Positions 1-9,346 are shown, numbered from the stretch's first letter. The stretch: DNA of 64,000 nt from Plastoroseomonas hellenica (GCF_018129085.1 NZ_JAAGBB010000006.1:1-64000), one strand, 5' to 3'. The notes: generated from the sequence alone by a model not told the origin. Translations and numbers: made by a program.

Positions 1-2
1 GT

Positions 3-779
3 GCCGGCGCGGCACTCGCCGCCGCCGGCGCCGCCGCGCGCCGGCTGTTCGAGGCGGCCGACACGCCGGTGCCGGTACCCGATCCCGCGATCCCCGCGGC
101 CATGCCCGCAGGGCACGCGCTGCGGATCGAGGGGCTGCGCTTCGCCTGGGCGCCGGACCGGCCGCCGGTCTTCGACGGGCTCGAACTCGACCTGCCGGAA
201 GGGGGCCGCATCGCGTTGCTCGGCCCCTCCGGTTCCGGGAAGTCGACCCTCGCGGCCCTGATGCTCAAGCTGGCGGCGCCGGAGGCCGGGCGCATCACCT
301 TGGGCGGCGTCGATATCGCCGGTCTGCCGGCCGCCGCCCTGCGGTCGCGCATCGCCTGCCTGACCCAGGATGCGCGGCTCTTCGATGACAGCATCGCCGC
401 CAACCTGCGCCTCGCCGCGCCGGAGGCCGATGACGCCGCACTCTGGCAGGCGCTCGACCGCGCCCGCGTCGGGGATCTGGTGCGCACCCTGCCGGAGGGG
501 CTGGAGACGCGGGTCGGCGAGGCCGGGGCGCGGTTCTCAGGCGGCCAGGCGCGGCGGCTGGCGCTCGCGCGCGCGCTCCTGTCGCCGGCGCCGGTGCTGA
601 TCCTGGACGAGCCGGCGGCCGGGCTGGACGCGGCGACCGAGCGGGCTTTCCTGGAGACGCTGGATAGCGCGACCGCCGGCCGCAGCGTGATCCTGATCGC
701 GCATCGCCTGATGGGGGTGGAGCGGCCGACCCGCATCCTCCGCCTGGTCGGCGGCCGCGCCATCCCGGCGATGGGCTGA
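3..779 (+). CDS. cydC: CydC-type ABC exporter subunit, C-terminal part (5' end outside window)
   Basis: The reading frame is open from the window edge, so only the end of the last membrane segment and the whole nucleotide-binding domain are seen. The domain has a Walker A (GPSGSGKST), a Q-loop (LTQDARLFDD), an FSGGQ signature, a Walker B (LILDEPAAGLD) and a switch His in AHRLMGVERP. The HRLxGxER ending and the ARRLFEAAD linker are typical of CydC, the partner of CydD in the exporter of glutathione and cysteine needed for cytochrome bd assembly. CydD would lie upstream, outside the window. Another heterodimeric ABC exporter is possible but less likely. Confidence 0.82.
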   Translation, partial: AGAALAAAGAAARRLFEAADTPVPVPDPAIPAAMPAGHALRIEGLRFAWAPDRPPVFDGLELDLPEGGRIALLGPSGSGKSTLAALMLKLAAPEAGRITLGGVDIAGLPAAALRSRIACLTQDARLFDDSIAANLRLAAPEADDAALWQALDRARVGDLVRTLPEGLETRVGEAGARFSGGQARRLALARALLSPAPVLILDEPAAGLDAATERAFLETLDSATAGRSVILIAHRLMGVERPTRILRLVGGRAIPAMG

Positions 780-810
780 CAGGGGCCGCGCCATCTGCCA
801 AACCGGACAG

Positions 811-2952
811 ATGCCCGATAGCCTGACGCCCGAGTCCGCTGATCCGGCGGATGTCCTGCACCGCGTCTTCGGCCACGCTGGCTTCCTCGGCCAGCAGGAA
901 GCGGTGGTGCGGCATGTGACGGGCGGCGGATCGGCCCTGGTGCTGATGCCGACCGGCGGCGGCAAGAGCTTGTGTTACCAGGTGCCGGCGCTGTGCCGGC
1001 GCGGCATCGGCATCGTCGTCTCGCCGCTGATCGCGCTGATGGAGGACCAGGTCGCGGCGATGCGCCAGCAGGGCGTCGCCGCCGCGGCCCTGCATTCCGA
1101 CCTGCCGCCCGAGGAGGCGCGCGGCGTGCTGCGCGACCTGCATCAGGGGCGGCTGAAGCTGCTCTATGTCTCGCCGGAGCGGCTGCTGCTCGACGGCACC
1201 TTGCAGCGCCTCTCCGAGATGCCGCTGGCGTTGTTCGCGGTGGACGAGGCGCATTGTGTCAGCAATTGGGGCCATCACTTCCGCCCGGAATATCGCGGGC
1301 TTTCGGTGCTCGGGCGCATGTTCCCGGACGTGCCGCGCCTGGCGCTGACCGCGACCGCCGACCCGCGCACCGCCGAGGATATCCGCGCCCAGCTCGACCT
1401 GACCGAGGCGCCGGTCTTCCGTGCCAGCTTCGAACGCCCGAACATCGCCATCGAGGGCATGCCGCGCGAGCAGGAGTTCCGCCAGCTCCTCTCCTTCGTG
1501 CGGGAGGTGGGCGGGACCGGCATCGTCTATTGCGCGACCCGGGCGCGGACCGAGATGGTCGCCGACCGGCTGCGCGGAGAGGGGATCGAGGCACTCTCCT
1601 TCCACGCCGGCATGGAGGCGGAGGCGAAGCGGGAGGCGCATCGCCGCTTCGCGCGCGGCGAGCAGGTGGTGATGGCCGCGACCGTCGCCTTCGGCATGGG
1701 CATCGACCGGCCGGATGTGCGCTGGGTCGTGCATCTCAATATGCCGCGCAGCCCCGAGAGCTGGTACCAGGAGATCGGCCGCGCCGGGCGCGACGGGCTG
1801 CCGGCCCGCGCTTTGCTGCTCTATTCGGCGGCCGATATCGCGCTCTCCCGCCACCACATCGAGGACAGCAGCGCCGAGCCGGAGCAGAAGCGCATCGAGC
1901 GCCAGCGGCTCGACGCGATGGTCGCGATCGCGGAGACGGCGGAATGCCGCACCCGCCTGCTGCTGCGCTGCTTCGGGGAAGAGGCGGCGGAACGCTGCGG
2001 TCACTGCGACAATTGCGCCTCGCCGCCCCGGGTCTTCGATGCCTCCGTCGCGGCGCAGAAGCTGCTGTCGGCGATCCTGCGCACCGGGCAGCGCTTCGGT
2101 GCCAAGCATATCCTGGACGTGCTGCGCGGGCGCGCGACGGAGAAAGTGCTGCAATTCGGGCATGACCAGTTGCCGACCTTCGGCGTCGGCAAGGACATCG
2201 CCGATGCGGAGTGGCAGGGGATCATCCGGCAGATGGTGGCGCGCGGGCTGCTCGACCTTGCGGAGGTCGGGCAGCACGGCACCGCGCCGGCAATGACCGA
2301 GGCGGCGCGCCCGGTGCTGCGCGGGGAGGAGAAGCTGTTCCTGCGTGCCGCCGATGCGCCGACGCCGCGCCGGGCGGAGACCGCCACGCCGACCCGCATC
2401 TCCGACGATCCGCTGTTCGAGGCGCTGCGTGCCTGGCGGCGGGGCGTCGCGCAGGCGCAGGGCGTGCCGGCCTATGTGGTGTTCATCGACCGCACGCTCG
2501 CCGACATCGCGGCGCGGCGCCCGGCGAGTTTGGAAGCGCTGCTGGAGGTGCCGGGTGTCGGGCGATCGCGCGTCGACCGCTATGGCGAAGCGATCCTCGC
2601 CGTGCTGAACGGCGCGCCGCCGCCGGAGGCCGGAACGGCGCCGCCGCCGCGCGCCGCGGGCGAAGGGCCGGACGAGGCGCTGCTCGATGATGCGGAGCGC
2701 ATGGCGCGCGCCACGCTGGCCGCCGGCGCCGATGCGATGGAGGCGATGCGTGCCTGGCGCCGGCGCATCGCGAGCGGGCTCGGCGTGCCGCCCTATGTGG
2801 TGCTGGCCGACAAGACGTTGGCGGCGCTCGAGGAAGCGCGGCCGGCGGCGGAGGATGCGCTGGAGACGCTTCCCGGCATCGGTCCTTCGAAGCGCACGCG
2901 CTACGGCGCCTCGCTGCTGCGGCTGGTCGCGGGGCTCGGCGCGCGGGCCTGA
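811..2952 (+). CDS. recQ: ATP-dependent DNA helicase RecQ with two HRDC domains
   Basis: A 3'-5' superfamily 2 helicase of 713 residues acting in recombination and fork repair. It shows Walker A (MPTGGGKSLCYQ), the DEAH box (VDEAHCVSNWGHHFRPEY), the helicase C-terminal motifs (FGMGIDRPDVRWVVH and QEIGRAGRDG), and a zinc-binding stretch ending in CGHCDNC. After the winged-helix domain there are two HRDC-like modules (about residues 530-610 and 635-710), both with an LRAW/MRAWRR start and an LPGIG/VPGVG hairpin. Most RecQ proteins have one HRDC, so this is the longer form. It starts 31 bases after cydC and is chromosomal, not part of the island. Confidence 0.95.
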   Translation: MPDSLTPESADPADVLHRVFGHAGFLGQQEAVVRHVTGGGSALVLMPTGGGKSLCYQVPALCRRGIGIVVSPLIALMEDQVAAMRQQGVAAAALHSDLPPEEARGVLRDLHQGRLKLLYVSPERLLLDGTLQRLSEMPLALFAVDEAHCVSNWGHHFRPEYRGLSVLGRMFPDVPRLALTATADPRTAEDIRAQLDLTEAPVFRASFERPNIAIEGMPREQEFRQLLSFVREVGGTGIVYCATRARTEMVADRLRGEGIEALSFHAGMEAEAKREAHRRFARGEQVVMAATVAFGMGIDRPDVRWVVHLNMPRSPESWYQEIGRAGRDGLPARALLLYSAADIALSRHHIEDSSAEPEQKRIERQRLDAMVAIAETAECRTRLLLRCFGEEAAERCGHCDNCASPPRVFDASVAAQKLLSAILRTGQRFGAKHILDVLRGRATEKVLQFGHDQLPTFGVGKDIADAEWQGIIRQMVARGLLDLAEVGQHGTAPAMTEAARPVLRGEEKLFLRAADAPTPRRAETATPTRISDDPLFEALRAWRRGVAQAQGVPAYVVFIDRTLADIAARRPASLEALLEVPGVGRSRVDRYGEAILAVLNGAPPPEAGTAPPPRAAGEGPDEALLDDAERMARATLAAGADAMEAMRAWRRRIASGLGVPPYVVLADKTLAALEEARPAAEDALETLPGIGPSKRTRYGASLLRLVAGLGARA

Positions 2953-2969
2953 CGGGATGGAGGCTGGTG

Positions 2970-3947
2970 ATGAAAGATCCCGCTTCTGCCGCTGAGACCG
3001 CCCGGCGCTATCGCCGTTTCGCGGAGCAGGAGGCGCGCGGCCGCTCGCCGCTTTATGAGGCCCTGGGGCTCGGCGTCGCCGGCGATCCGGAGATCCTCGA
3101 TTTCCTGCTGACCCTGCCGGAGGCGAAGCGGCAGCCGAACCTGCTGCTGGCCGCGGCGCGGCACCTCTTCGGCACGCCGGCGGGGTGGGAGGAATTCCGC
3201 CGCGACATCCTGGACCGGCCCGAAGACCTGCGCGCGCTGATGCTGGTGCGCGCGACCCAGACCAATGAGCCGGCGCGCTGCGCCACCTTGCTGCCGGTGC
3301 TGGCGCGGCTGCCGCAGCCGCTGGCGCTGATCGAGGTCGGCGCCTCCGCCGGCCTCTGCCTGCTGCCGGACCGCTATGGCTACGACTACGGGCGGGCCGC
3401 GCTGCCGGCGCCGGATGGTGCGCCGGTCTTCCCCTGCGCGGTCGATGCCGCCGTGCCGCTGCCGGCTGCCGTGCCGCAAGTGGTCTGGCGTGCGGGGCTC
3501 GACCTCAACCCGCTCGACATCACCGATCCCGGGGAGCGGGCCTGGCTGGAGACGCTGGTCTGGCCGGAGCAGTCGGACCGCCTGGCGCGGCTGCGCGCGG
3601 CGATGGCGACCGCGGCCAGGGAGCGGCCGCGGGTGGTGCGGGGCGACCTGCGGCGAGATCTGGCGCGGCTGGCGGCGGAAGCGCCCAGAGAGGCCACGCT
3701 CGTCATCTTCCACACCGCGGTGCTGAGCTACCTGCCATCGCTGGCGGAGCGGGAGGGCTTCGCGGCTGATGTCGGCGGGCTCTGCCGGTACTGGATCGCG
3801 AACGAGGCGCCATCCGTGTTGCCGGCGATCGCGGCACGCGCCGGCGAAGCGCCCACCGGGCGCTTCCTGCTCTCGGTGAACGGCGCGCCGCTGGCCTGGA
3901 CTGACCCGCACGGCGCCGCCCTCGACTGGATCGACGGCGCGTCCTGA
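2970..3947 (+). CDS. DUF2332 family protein
   Basis: A soluble protein of about 325 residues that matches the DUF2332 family: an N-terminal RYRRFAEQEARGRSPLYE stretch, then LLAAARHLF, the central IEVGASAGLCLLPDRYGYDY segment, and a late FHTAVLSYL motif. The central segment resembles the glycine-rich loop of a Rossmann-like methyltransferase, but no activity is established for the family. ATG at 2970 is preferred over GTG at 2967 because GGAGG lies seven bases upstream. It follows recQ by 17 bases and may be cotranscribed with it. Confidence 0.85.
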   Translation: MKDPASAAETARRYRRFAEQEARGRSPLYEALGLGVAGDPEILDFLLTLPEAKRQPNLLLAAARHLFGTPAGWEEFRRDILDRPEDLRALMLVRATQTNEPARCATLLPVLARLPQPLALIEVGASAGLCLLPDRYGYDYGRAALPAPDGAPVFPCAVDAAVPLPAAVPQVVWRAGLDLNPLDITDPGERAWLETLVWPEQSDRLARLRAAMATAARERPRVVRGDLRRDLARLAAEAPREATLVIFHTAVLSYLPSLAEREGFAADVGGLCRYWIANEAPSVLPAIAARAGEAPTGRFLLSVNGAPLAWTDPHGAALDWIDGAS

Positions 3948-3953
3948 GAGCCG

Positions 3954-5687
3954 TCAGGCGGGCGCCAGCCTGCCTTCCGCGAAGCGCAGGGTGCGGTCGT
4001 GGAAGCGCGCCACGCTCTCGCGGTGCGCGATCGAGAGGATCGCGGTCTGTGGCAGCCGCTCCTTCAGCACCTGGTGCAGCGCGGCCTCCGAGGCAGGATC
4101 CAGGCTCGCGGTCGCCTCGTCGAGGAACAGGAAGTCGGGCTTCACCAGCAAAGCGCGCGCGAGGGCCAGCCGCTGCTGCTCGCCGCCGGAGAGGCGCTTG
4201 GCCCAATTGTCCTCCTCATCGAGGCGGGGGATGAGCGCGGCAAGCCCGGCATCGGAGAGAACCTCCGCGACCTCGGCATCGGTGAAGCGCGCCGCATCCT
4301 CCGGGTAGCAGACGGCGCGGCGCAGGCTGCCGAGCGGGATATAGGGGCGTTGCGGCAGGAACAGCAGTCGCTTGCCCGGCGGCAGCGCCAGGCGTCCTTC
4401 GGCGAAGGGCCAGATGCCGGCGATGGCGCGGAACAGCGTCGATTTGCCGGCGCCGGAGGGGCCCTGCACCAGCACGCGTTCGCCGGGTGCCAGGGTCAGC
4501 GCGGCATCGCGGGCCAGCACGCGGCCATCCGGCAGCGACAGCGTGGCGCCGTCCAGCGCCAGGGCGTCATTCGCCGCCTCGCTGCGCGCCAGCCCGCCTC
4601 CCGTTGCCGCGGCACGGTCGATGGCGGCGCGGAAGCCGGTGAGGCGATCGACCGTGGCGCGCCATTCAGTGACGTTGGAATAGTTGGAGACGAACCAGGA
4701 GAGCGAGCCCTGCACGCTTTCGAAAGCGGAGGAGGTCTGGATCAGCCCACCAAGCGACATGCGGCCCGCGAAATAGGCGGGGGCGGCGACCGCGATCGGG
4801 AAGATGATCGCCACCTGGTTGAAACCGGCGGTGAAGAAAGTGAGGCGCTTGGTCGCCACCATGATCGACCACCAGTTCTCGACCAGGGCGCGGAAGCGGC
4901 CGGAGAGGGCGCGGTGCTCATCCGCTTCGCCCGCATGCAGGGCGATGCCCTCGCCATTCTCGCGGAGCCGCACCAGGGCGAAGCGGAAATCCGCCTCGAC
5001 CCGCTGCTGGAGGAAGTTCAGCCGGATCAGCGGCCGCCCGATCCAATGCGCGAGCCCGGTGCCGATCAGCGAATAGAGCAGCGCCACCCAGACCATGTAG
5101 CCGGGGATCGAGGCGCCGAAGAGCGTGACCGGCCCCGAGAGCGTCCAGAGCACGATCACGAAGCTTCCGAGCGTGACCACCGCGTTCATCAGCCCGAGGC
5201 CGAGGATCAGCGTATCGTCGACGAAGAGACGCGCATCATCGGCGATGCGCTGGTCAGGGTTGTCGGTGCCGGCCTCGGTCAGCCCGATGCGGTAATGCGC
5301 GCGGTCGTTCAGCCAGCCGGCGATCAGGTTCTCGGTGATCCAGCGCCGCCAGCGGATCTGCAACGCCTGGCGGAGATAGAGCGCATAGACCGCGGTCAGG
5401 ACGTAGGCGGTGGCGATATAGACGAAGCCGGGCAGGGTGCGGCCGCTTTGCGGATCCTCATGCCAGCGGAACAGGAGATCGAGGAAGGCGTCGGAATTCC
5501 TGGCCTCCAGCACGTTGTAGAAGGTGTTCTGCCAATAGGTGAGCAGCACGCTCATGCCGACCAGCGCCAGGTTCAGCGCGACGACGACGGCCAGCAGCAT
5601 CCGCGCCCGCCAGCGCTCCTCGCTCCGCCAGAAGGGGCCGGCGATCGCCCAGACATCGCGCAGGAAGGGCAGCAGGCGACGGATCAT
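3954..5687 (-). CDS. SbmA/BacA-like ABC transporter, fused permease and ATPase
   Basis: A 577-residue inner-membrane protein with an ABC_membrane_2 type N-terminal half (several hydrophobic helices, LTYWQNTFYNVLEARN near residue 55, and LNFLQQRVEADFRFALVRLRENGEGIA) followed by an ATPase domain: Walker A (QGPSGAGKST), signature (LSGGEQQR) and Walker B (LFLDEATASLD). This YddA-type family is related to SbmA/BacA, peptide and vitamin B12 importers, and to ABCD transporters of fatty acyl-CoA. The substrate cannot be deduced. It faces the DUF2332 gene tail to tail, six bases apart. Confidence 0.88.
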   Translation of the reverse strand: MIRRLLPFLRDVWAIAGPFWRSEERWRARMLLAVVVALNLALVGMSVLLTYWQNTFYNVLEARNSDAFLDLLFRWHEDPQSGRTLPGFVYIATAYVLTAVYALYLRQALQIRWRRWITENLIAGWLNDRAHYRIGLTEAGTDNPDQRIADDARLFVDDTLILGLGLMNAVVTLGSFVIVLWTLSGPVTLFGASIPGYMVWVALLYSLIGTGLAHWIGRPLIRLNFLQQRVEADFRFALVRLRENGEGIALHAGEADEHRALSGRFRALVENWWSIMVATKRLTFFTAGFNQVAIIFPIAVAAPAYFAGRMSLGGLIQTSSAFESVQGSLSWFVSNYSNVTEWRATVDRLTGFRAAIDRAAATGGGLARSEAANDALALDGATLSLPDGRVLARDAALTLAPGERVLVQGPSGAGKSTLFRAIAGIWPFAEGRLALPPGKRLLFLPQRPYIPLGSLRRAVCYPEDAARFTDAEVAEVLSDAGLAALIPRLDEEDNWAKRLSGGEQQRLALARALLVKPDFLFLDEATASLDPASEAALHQVLKERLPQTAILSIAHRESVARFHDRTLRFAEGRLAPA

Positions 5688-5725
5688 CGCGGGGGTTCCG
5701 TATGGTCAGGAATGGCTGGCAGGCA

Positions 5726-5992
5726 TCAGGCCCGGCCGCCCGGCAGCGCCAGGCGGATGACGCCGCGCACCTCGGCGGCCGGCACCGCCTTGCCCTTGCG
5801 CAGGATCACAATGCGGTCTTCGGCCTGCAGCTTCAGGGCGAGGCGCCGCACCGGGCCCAGCAGCGGGCGCCAGTCAACCGGCGCCAGCGCCTGGGCGACA
5901 TCGCTGGGGGAGATGCTGCTGCCAGGGCCGGCAGCGGTGACGCGGGCGAGGATCTCGGCCTCGATGGCGGAATCGTCGGGTCGGGAGTTCAT
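5726..5992 (-). CDS. DUF3253 domain protein
   Basis: A protein of 88 residues matching DUF3253: SAIEAEILARVTAAG, then SPSDVAQALAP, then a winged-helix-like LLGPVRRLALKLQAEDRIVILRKGKAV ending. The fold suggests a small DNA-binding or winged-helix protein, but the family has no assigned role. It lies 38 bases upstream of the ABC transporter on the same strand and may be the first gene of a two-gene operon. Confidence 0.8.
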   Translation of the reverse strand: MNSRPDDSAIEAEILARVTAAGPGSSISPSDVAQALAPVDWRPLLGPVRRLALKLQAEDRIVILRKGKAVPAAEVRGVIRLALPGGRA

Positions 5993-6276
5993 GGCGGCCG
6001 CACTCTGCGCGAAAGCGGGGGCCGCTGTCGCGCGGGAAGCAGGCAGGCTGGACAGGATGCAATGCCCCGCCGCAAGCGGCGACGGCGATGGGCAGGGACG
6101 GCGCGGCTGGTGACGGCACCAACCGGCGGCTATGCCCAGCGCGGGCTTGCGGCTGATGCCGCCCCCGGGTTACGCCGGCGCTGGCGCCATGGCGGACCCA
6201 CTCCCGAAGCCCCCTGGTGCCATCCGTGGTGCGCGGCATCATGGGAGACGGTCAGGAATCCCAGTGTTTCCAGCCT

Positions 6277-6366
6277 GGATGGGTGGCCGAGTGGTTTAAG
6301 GCAGCGGTCTTGAAAACCGCCGCAGGGGCAACCCTGCCGTGGGTTCGAATCCCACCCCATCCGCCA
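6277..6366 (+). tRNA. tRNA-Ser (anticodon UGA)
   Basis: A 90-base tRNA with encoded CCA. The acceptor stem GGATGGG (6277-6283) pairs with CCCATCC (6356-6362). The anticodon arm is GCGGT-CTTGAAA-ACCGC, giving anticodon TGA. There is a class II long variable arm (GCAGGGGCAACCCTGC), and the T arm is GTGGG-TTCGAAT-CCCAC. The 3' end forms the left attachment site of the island and the gene remains intact. Confidence 0.97.
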
Positions 6367-6369
6367 TTG
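6353..6369 (+). other. attL of the island
   Basis: CACCCCATCCGCCATTG, covering the 3' half of the tRNA-Ser T stem, acceptor stem, CCA and three more bases. It is identical to 58600-58616. Tyrosine integrases of this class commonly use tRNA 3' ends as attachment sites. Confidence 0.9.
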
Positions 6370-6479
6370 ATATATCCTCACCTATCCCCCGGCATCCCGG
6401 AAATGCAGATTTTTAAAGGCGTTCTGGCGCACTCATTTCCCTTAGCGTCCCGCGAAAACTGCCAGTATCATCACAAAAG

Positions 6480-6519
6480 TCGGGTACCCCACCGGGTACC
6501 GGATCTCGGCAACCGGGTA
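6480..6519 (+). promoter_or_regulatory. Probable integrase arm-type binding sites, left end
   Basis: Three closely spaced copies of (T/C)CGGGTA at 6480-6486, 6492-6498 and 6513-6519, between attL and the integrase start. The third lies inside CTCGGCAACCGGGTA (6505-6519), which recurs at 58507-58521 near attR. Repeats of this kind at both ends of an integrated element fit arm sites for the integrase N-terminal domain, and may also let the integrase control its own promoter. Confidence 0.6.
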
Positions 6520-6537
6520 TAGAGCGGCGACTGAACG

Positions 6538-7758
6538 ATGCTGACCGACGCTGAAGTGCGAGCCGCGAAGCCGCGCGGTGCTCCTTACAAGCTGAGTGAT
6601 GGCGCCGGATTGCATCTATACGTCACGCCAGCCGGCAGCCGGATTTGGCGGTATCGCTACGAGATTGCAGGGCGCGAAAAGCTTCTGACCATCGGGCCCT
6701 ATCCGGAGGTAACGCTGGCGCAGGCGCGGGAGGAGCGCACGAAGGCGCGGGCACATCTCCGCGCGTCAGTGGATCCCGCTGTCGAGCGGAAGAAGGCCCG
6801 CCTAGCCGCGACCGATAAGCGATTGGTGTTTGAAGCGGTCGCTCGAGACTGGCATGCACGCCGGTCTCCAGGCTGGACGAGGCGACATTCTGACGATGTC
6901 CTTAATAGCCTCGAGCGTGATGTCTTCCCTGCGTTCGGCAGCCTCCAATTGCGCGACATCACGCCCGCGATGGTGCTCGGCCTGCTGCGGCCGATAGAGG
7001 CGCGGCCAGCCATTGAAACGGCGCGCCGTGTCAGGCAGCGGATCTCGGCCGTGTTTGTCTTTGCGGTCGCATCAGGCATCGGTGAGAACGATCCGGCGGC
7101 GATGGTGAAAGGCGCTCTGGCACCCCTCGTGAAAGGCCGCCAACCTGCCGTTCTGGATCTGGATGGGGCGCGGGAGATGCTGCAGAGCGTCGAGGGGATA
7201 CCTGCTCACCCAGTGACCAAGCTCGCGCACCGCTTTCTCGCGCTCACGGTTGTCCGTCCCGGCGAGATCCGAGGGGCAAAGTGGAGCGAGTTCGAAGACT
7301 TGAGTGGCGCCGCGCCGATATGGCGCATTCCGGCTCAACGCATGAAAATGCGCAGAGAGCATTTGGTGCCTTTGAGCCCGGCAGCGGTCGAAGTGCTTGA
7401 CTGCGTGCGCAGATTTGCGGCGCGGAGTGAACTCGTGTTTCCGAGCGTGCGGCAGCTTCACCGCCCAATGTCAGAGAACGCAATTGGTTACCTGCTCAAC
7501 CGGGCCGGGTACCACGGGCGACATGTTCCTCATGGCTGGCGCGCAACATTTTCCACAATCATGAACGAGCGATTCCGGATGGACCGCGGCATCCTCGACC
7601 TGATGTTGGCGCATAGCTCGGACGATGAAGTCGAAAGCGCTTACAATAGAGCACTATATTTGGATCGGCGAAAAGAGCTGGCGGAAATCTGGGCAGGACT
7701 GTTACTCGAAAAGTCAAGTTCTGCCATAAATATGATTGATGTCGCTCGAAAATCCTAA
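6538..7758 (+). CDS. int: P4-type tyrosine integrase
   Basis: Site-specific recombinase of 406 residues, the usual length for the P4 integrase family. The N-terminal DUF4102-type arm-binding domain (AAKPRGAPYKLSDGAGLHLYVTP) is followed by a SAM-like core-binding domain and a catalytic domain with Arg in VVRPGEIRGAKW, HGWR in VPHGWRATFSTI, the second His in LMLAHSSDDEV and the nucleophile Tyr in ESAYNRALY. It reads away from tRNA-Ser, as is usual for islands inserted at tRNA genes, and should catalyse recombination between the 17-bp attachment repeats. Confidence 0.95.
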   Translation: MLTDAEVRAAKPRGAPYKLSDGAGLHLYVTPAGSRIWRYRYEIAGREKLLTIGPYPEVTLAQAREERTKARAHLRASVDPAVERKKARLAATDKRLVFEAVARDWHARRSPGWTRRHSDDVLNSLERDVFPAFGSLQLRDITPAMVLGLLRPIEARPAIETARRVRQRISAVFVFAVASGIGENDPAAMVKGALAPLVKGRQPAVLDLDGAREMLQSVEGIPAHPVTKLAHRFLALTVVRPGEIRGAKWSEFEDLSGAAPIWRIPAQRMKMRREHLVPLSPAAVEVLDCVRRFAARSELVFPSVRQLHRPMSENAIGYLLNRAGYHGRHVPHGWRATFSTIMNERFRMDRGILDLMLAHSSDDEVESAYNRALYLDRRKELAEIWAGLLLEKSSSAINMIDVARKS

Positions 7759-7795
7759 AAAGAGCCAGCCGAGGATCTACCGAAGGAGTCCCTGA

Positions 7796-8788
7796 ATGCC
7801 AAATGCCGGTGAGGAAAAACGGATAATTACAGTAAATTTGGACTCCTTAATAGATTTCATATGCAACAAAAAGAAGCCGAGATATATTCGTGCAGTGAGA
7901 CTGTATGAGTTTTCTGTTGCCATATTTTTGTGCGAGGGGATTGAGAGGGTAGAGAATTCCAACTCTGACTTGCTTTTGGTGGACGAGAAATACATGCGCC
8001 TAGCCCGCGCCGTCTCGGCAGCTCGCCTATTAGGGCACATTGAGGAAGAGGATCGCAGCCTAAATGGCAGTAGGAGCTACATCGAACGGTTTGGACTCCG
8101 CGGGTATGTGGGACTATTGAGAAAATTTCTTGATGCCGACGGATGGGCAACAATCCAGAAAATTTCCAAATTCGAGAGAGACGTAAAGGCGTCCCGTATC
8201 GAGGCTTTCAGTGTCGCCAAGTACTTGGATTTTGCACTCCGCAGGATTTGTCATGACGGCTACGCCGGCTCGGGAACTATTTCGGAAGCCATTGAAAATG
8301 CTACTTATCTTCAGGAATACAAAATACATGTCGGAACTCGCGAAGGCTGGGCACGTTGGGCAAAACGAGGCCATAGCGGCTTATGGTTCTGGTGCAATTA
8401 CCGTCACCGCTGGCCTGTGCGCCCGGAATTACCTACACAAAAAGGGTTCGCTCGTGCGCTCCTTTATCGCCTTGATAGTGACTATCTTCGCAGTGCGCTT
8501 TTTTGCTATGCGCACGCGTATCGCAAACTCCATCCTGTGGAAGGTTTCCGCGACAAGCTAGCGAAAGTCAACCCGCCGGGGGAACGTGTAGAGCCGGATG
8601 GTACGTTCCTCATTCCTATAGCGTTGGCGGATGATTGGTACGAGATCGCTAATATGGAAAAAGAAAGCCGCAAAGCCGCCCGAGAAAAAAAGAAGCTATA
8701 TAATGAACGGAGAGTGGAGGCACTCAGGGAGTTCGAAAAGAAAGAGGCCGGATTACTGAGATCGGCATTTTCCAGAAAGGGAAGTTGA
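7796..8788 (+). CDS. Hypothetical protein beside the integrase
   Basis: A 330-residue protein with no family I can name. It is rich in charged and aromatic residues, has a Trp/His/Arg-rich middle (GLWFWCNYRHRW), and a strongly basic C-terminal helix (about residues 280-325, many Lys, Arg and Glu) that could form a coiled coil. There is no signal peptide or membrane segment. AAGGAG lies about eight bases before ATG. Base composition is clearly lower in GC than the flanks, which suggests transfer. It lies 37 bases after the integrase and may be cargo or an accessory integration protein. Confidence 0.7.
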   Translation: MPNAGEEKRIITVNLDSLIDFICNKKKPRYIRAVRLYEFSVAIFLCEGIERVENSNSDLLLVDEKYMRLARAVSAARLLGHIEEEDRSLNGSRSYIERFGLRGYVGLLRKFLDADGWATIQKISKFERDVKASRIEAFSVAKYLDFALRRICHDGYAGSGTISEAIENATYLQEYKIHVGTREGWARWAKRGHSGLWFWCNYRHRWPVRPELPTQKGFARALLYRLDSDYLRSALFCYAHAYRKLHPVEGFRDKLAKVNPPGERVEPDGTFLIPIALADDWYEIANMEKESRKAAREKKKLYNERRVEALREFEKKEAGLLRSAFSRKGS

Positions 8789-9121
8789 TCATGATTCTGG
8801 GCGGTAGCGGCGTCATATGCTGATCATAGGGAGTTTGGCTTGTGAGATGCGGTCGCTGACCTCCATGCCGTTCCCACTGGAGCCGGCAGCGCCAAATCCG
8901 TTCACTGCGCCCGCAAACTTCCGTTGACGGTTCAAAGATCAAGACACAATAGCGTGATTCTTCTGCGACTCTAAGCAGCGCAGCATCGATATCGCCTGCC
9001 TTGGAAAATACTGCGGCTCCTGATCACGGCGAGGAGCGACATGCGCATCAGACAGCGAAGCAATCAGAGCCATTGCGGCCCGCCACAAGATGCGCCTCCG
9101 CGGGTGGATTCACAGCGGAAT
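8789..9121. other. Intergenic region, no gene recognised
   Basis: About 330 bases between the orphan gene and the HTH gene. No coding frame with a plausible start, no tRNA and no clear repeat were found. It presumably holds the promoter for the downstream HTH and replication-like genes. Confidence 0.5.
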
Positions 9122-9346
9122 ATGCAAGCCAGTACCCTAGGCCAACTAGGCGAACGGCTCGTATGCCCTAGCAGTGCAGCTGAACGCATAGGTGTGTCCC
9201 CCAAGACGCTAGCCAATTGGCGCTGGCGTCGCGTGGGGCCAGCGTTCATCAAGCTGGGTGACCCGCGGGGCCGTGGCGCAGTCCGCTACGAGATACCCGC
9301 GATCGAGGCGTGGCTCGCGGCGCACCGCCGAAATGGCGAAGGCTGA
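9122..9346 (+). CDS. Small helix-turn-helix protein, excisionase/AlpA-like
   Basis: A protein of 74 residues with a MerR/AlpA-like HTH: CPSSAAERIGVSPKTLANWRWRRVGPAFIKLG, then a wing (RGAVRYEIPAIEAWLAAHRR). This arrangement is typical of excisionases and AlpA-type activators of P4-like islands, which bend attachment-site DNA or activate int. ATG at 9122 is chosen because the domain starts soon after; an earlier in-frame ATG at 9041 would add an unstructured leader. It overlaps the next gene by 14 bases, suggesting translational coupling. Confidence 0.75.
   Translation: MQASTLGQLGERLVCPSSAAERIGVSPKTLANWRWRRVGPAFIKLGDPRGRGAVRYEIPAIEAWLAAHRRNGEG

Noticed and set aside
295-2277. Minus-strand open frame of 660 codons opposite cydC and recQ
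   Set aside because: It is a shadow of high-GC genes, with Arg/His/Gln-rich translation and no motif.
3999-6113. Plus-strand open frame opposite the ABC transporter and DUF3253 gene
   Set aside because: Antisense of two well-supported genes; the composition is unlike real proteins.
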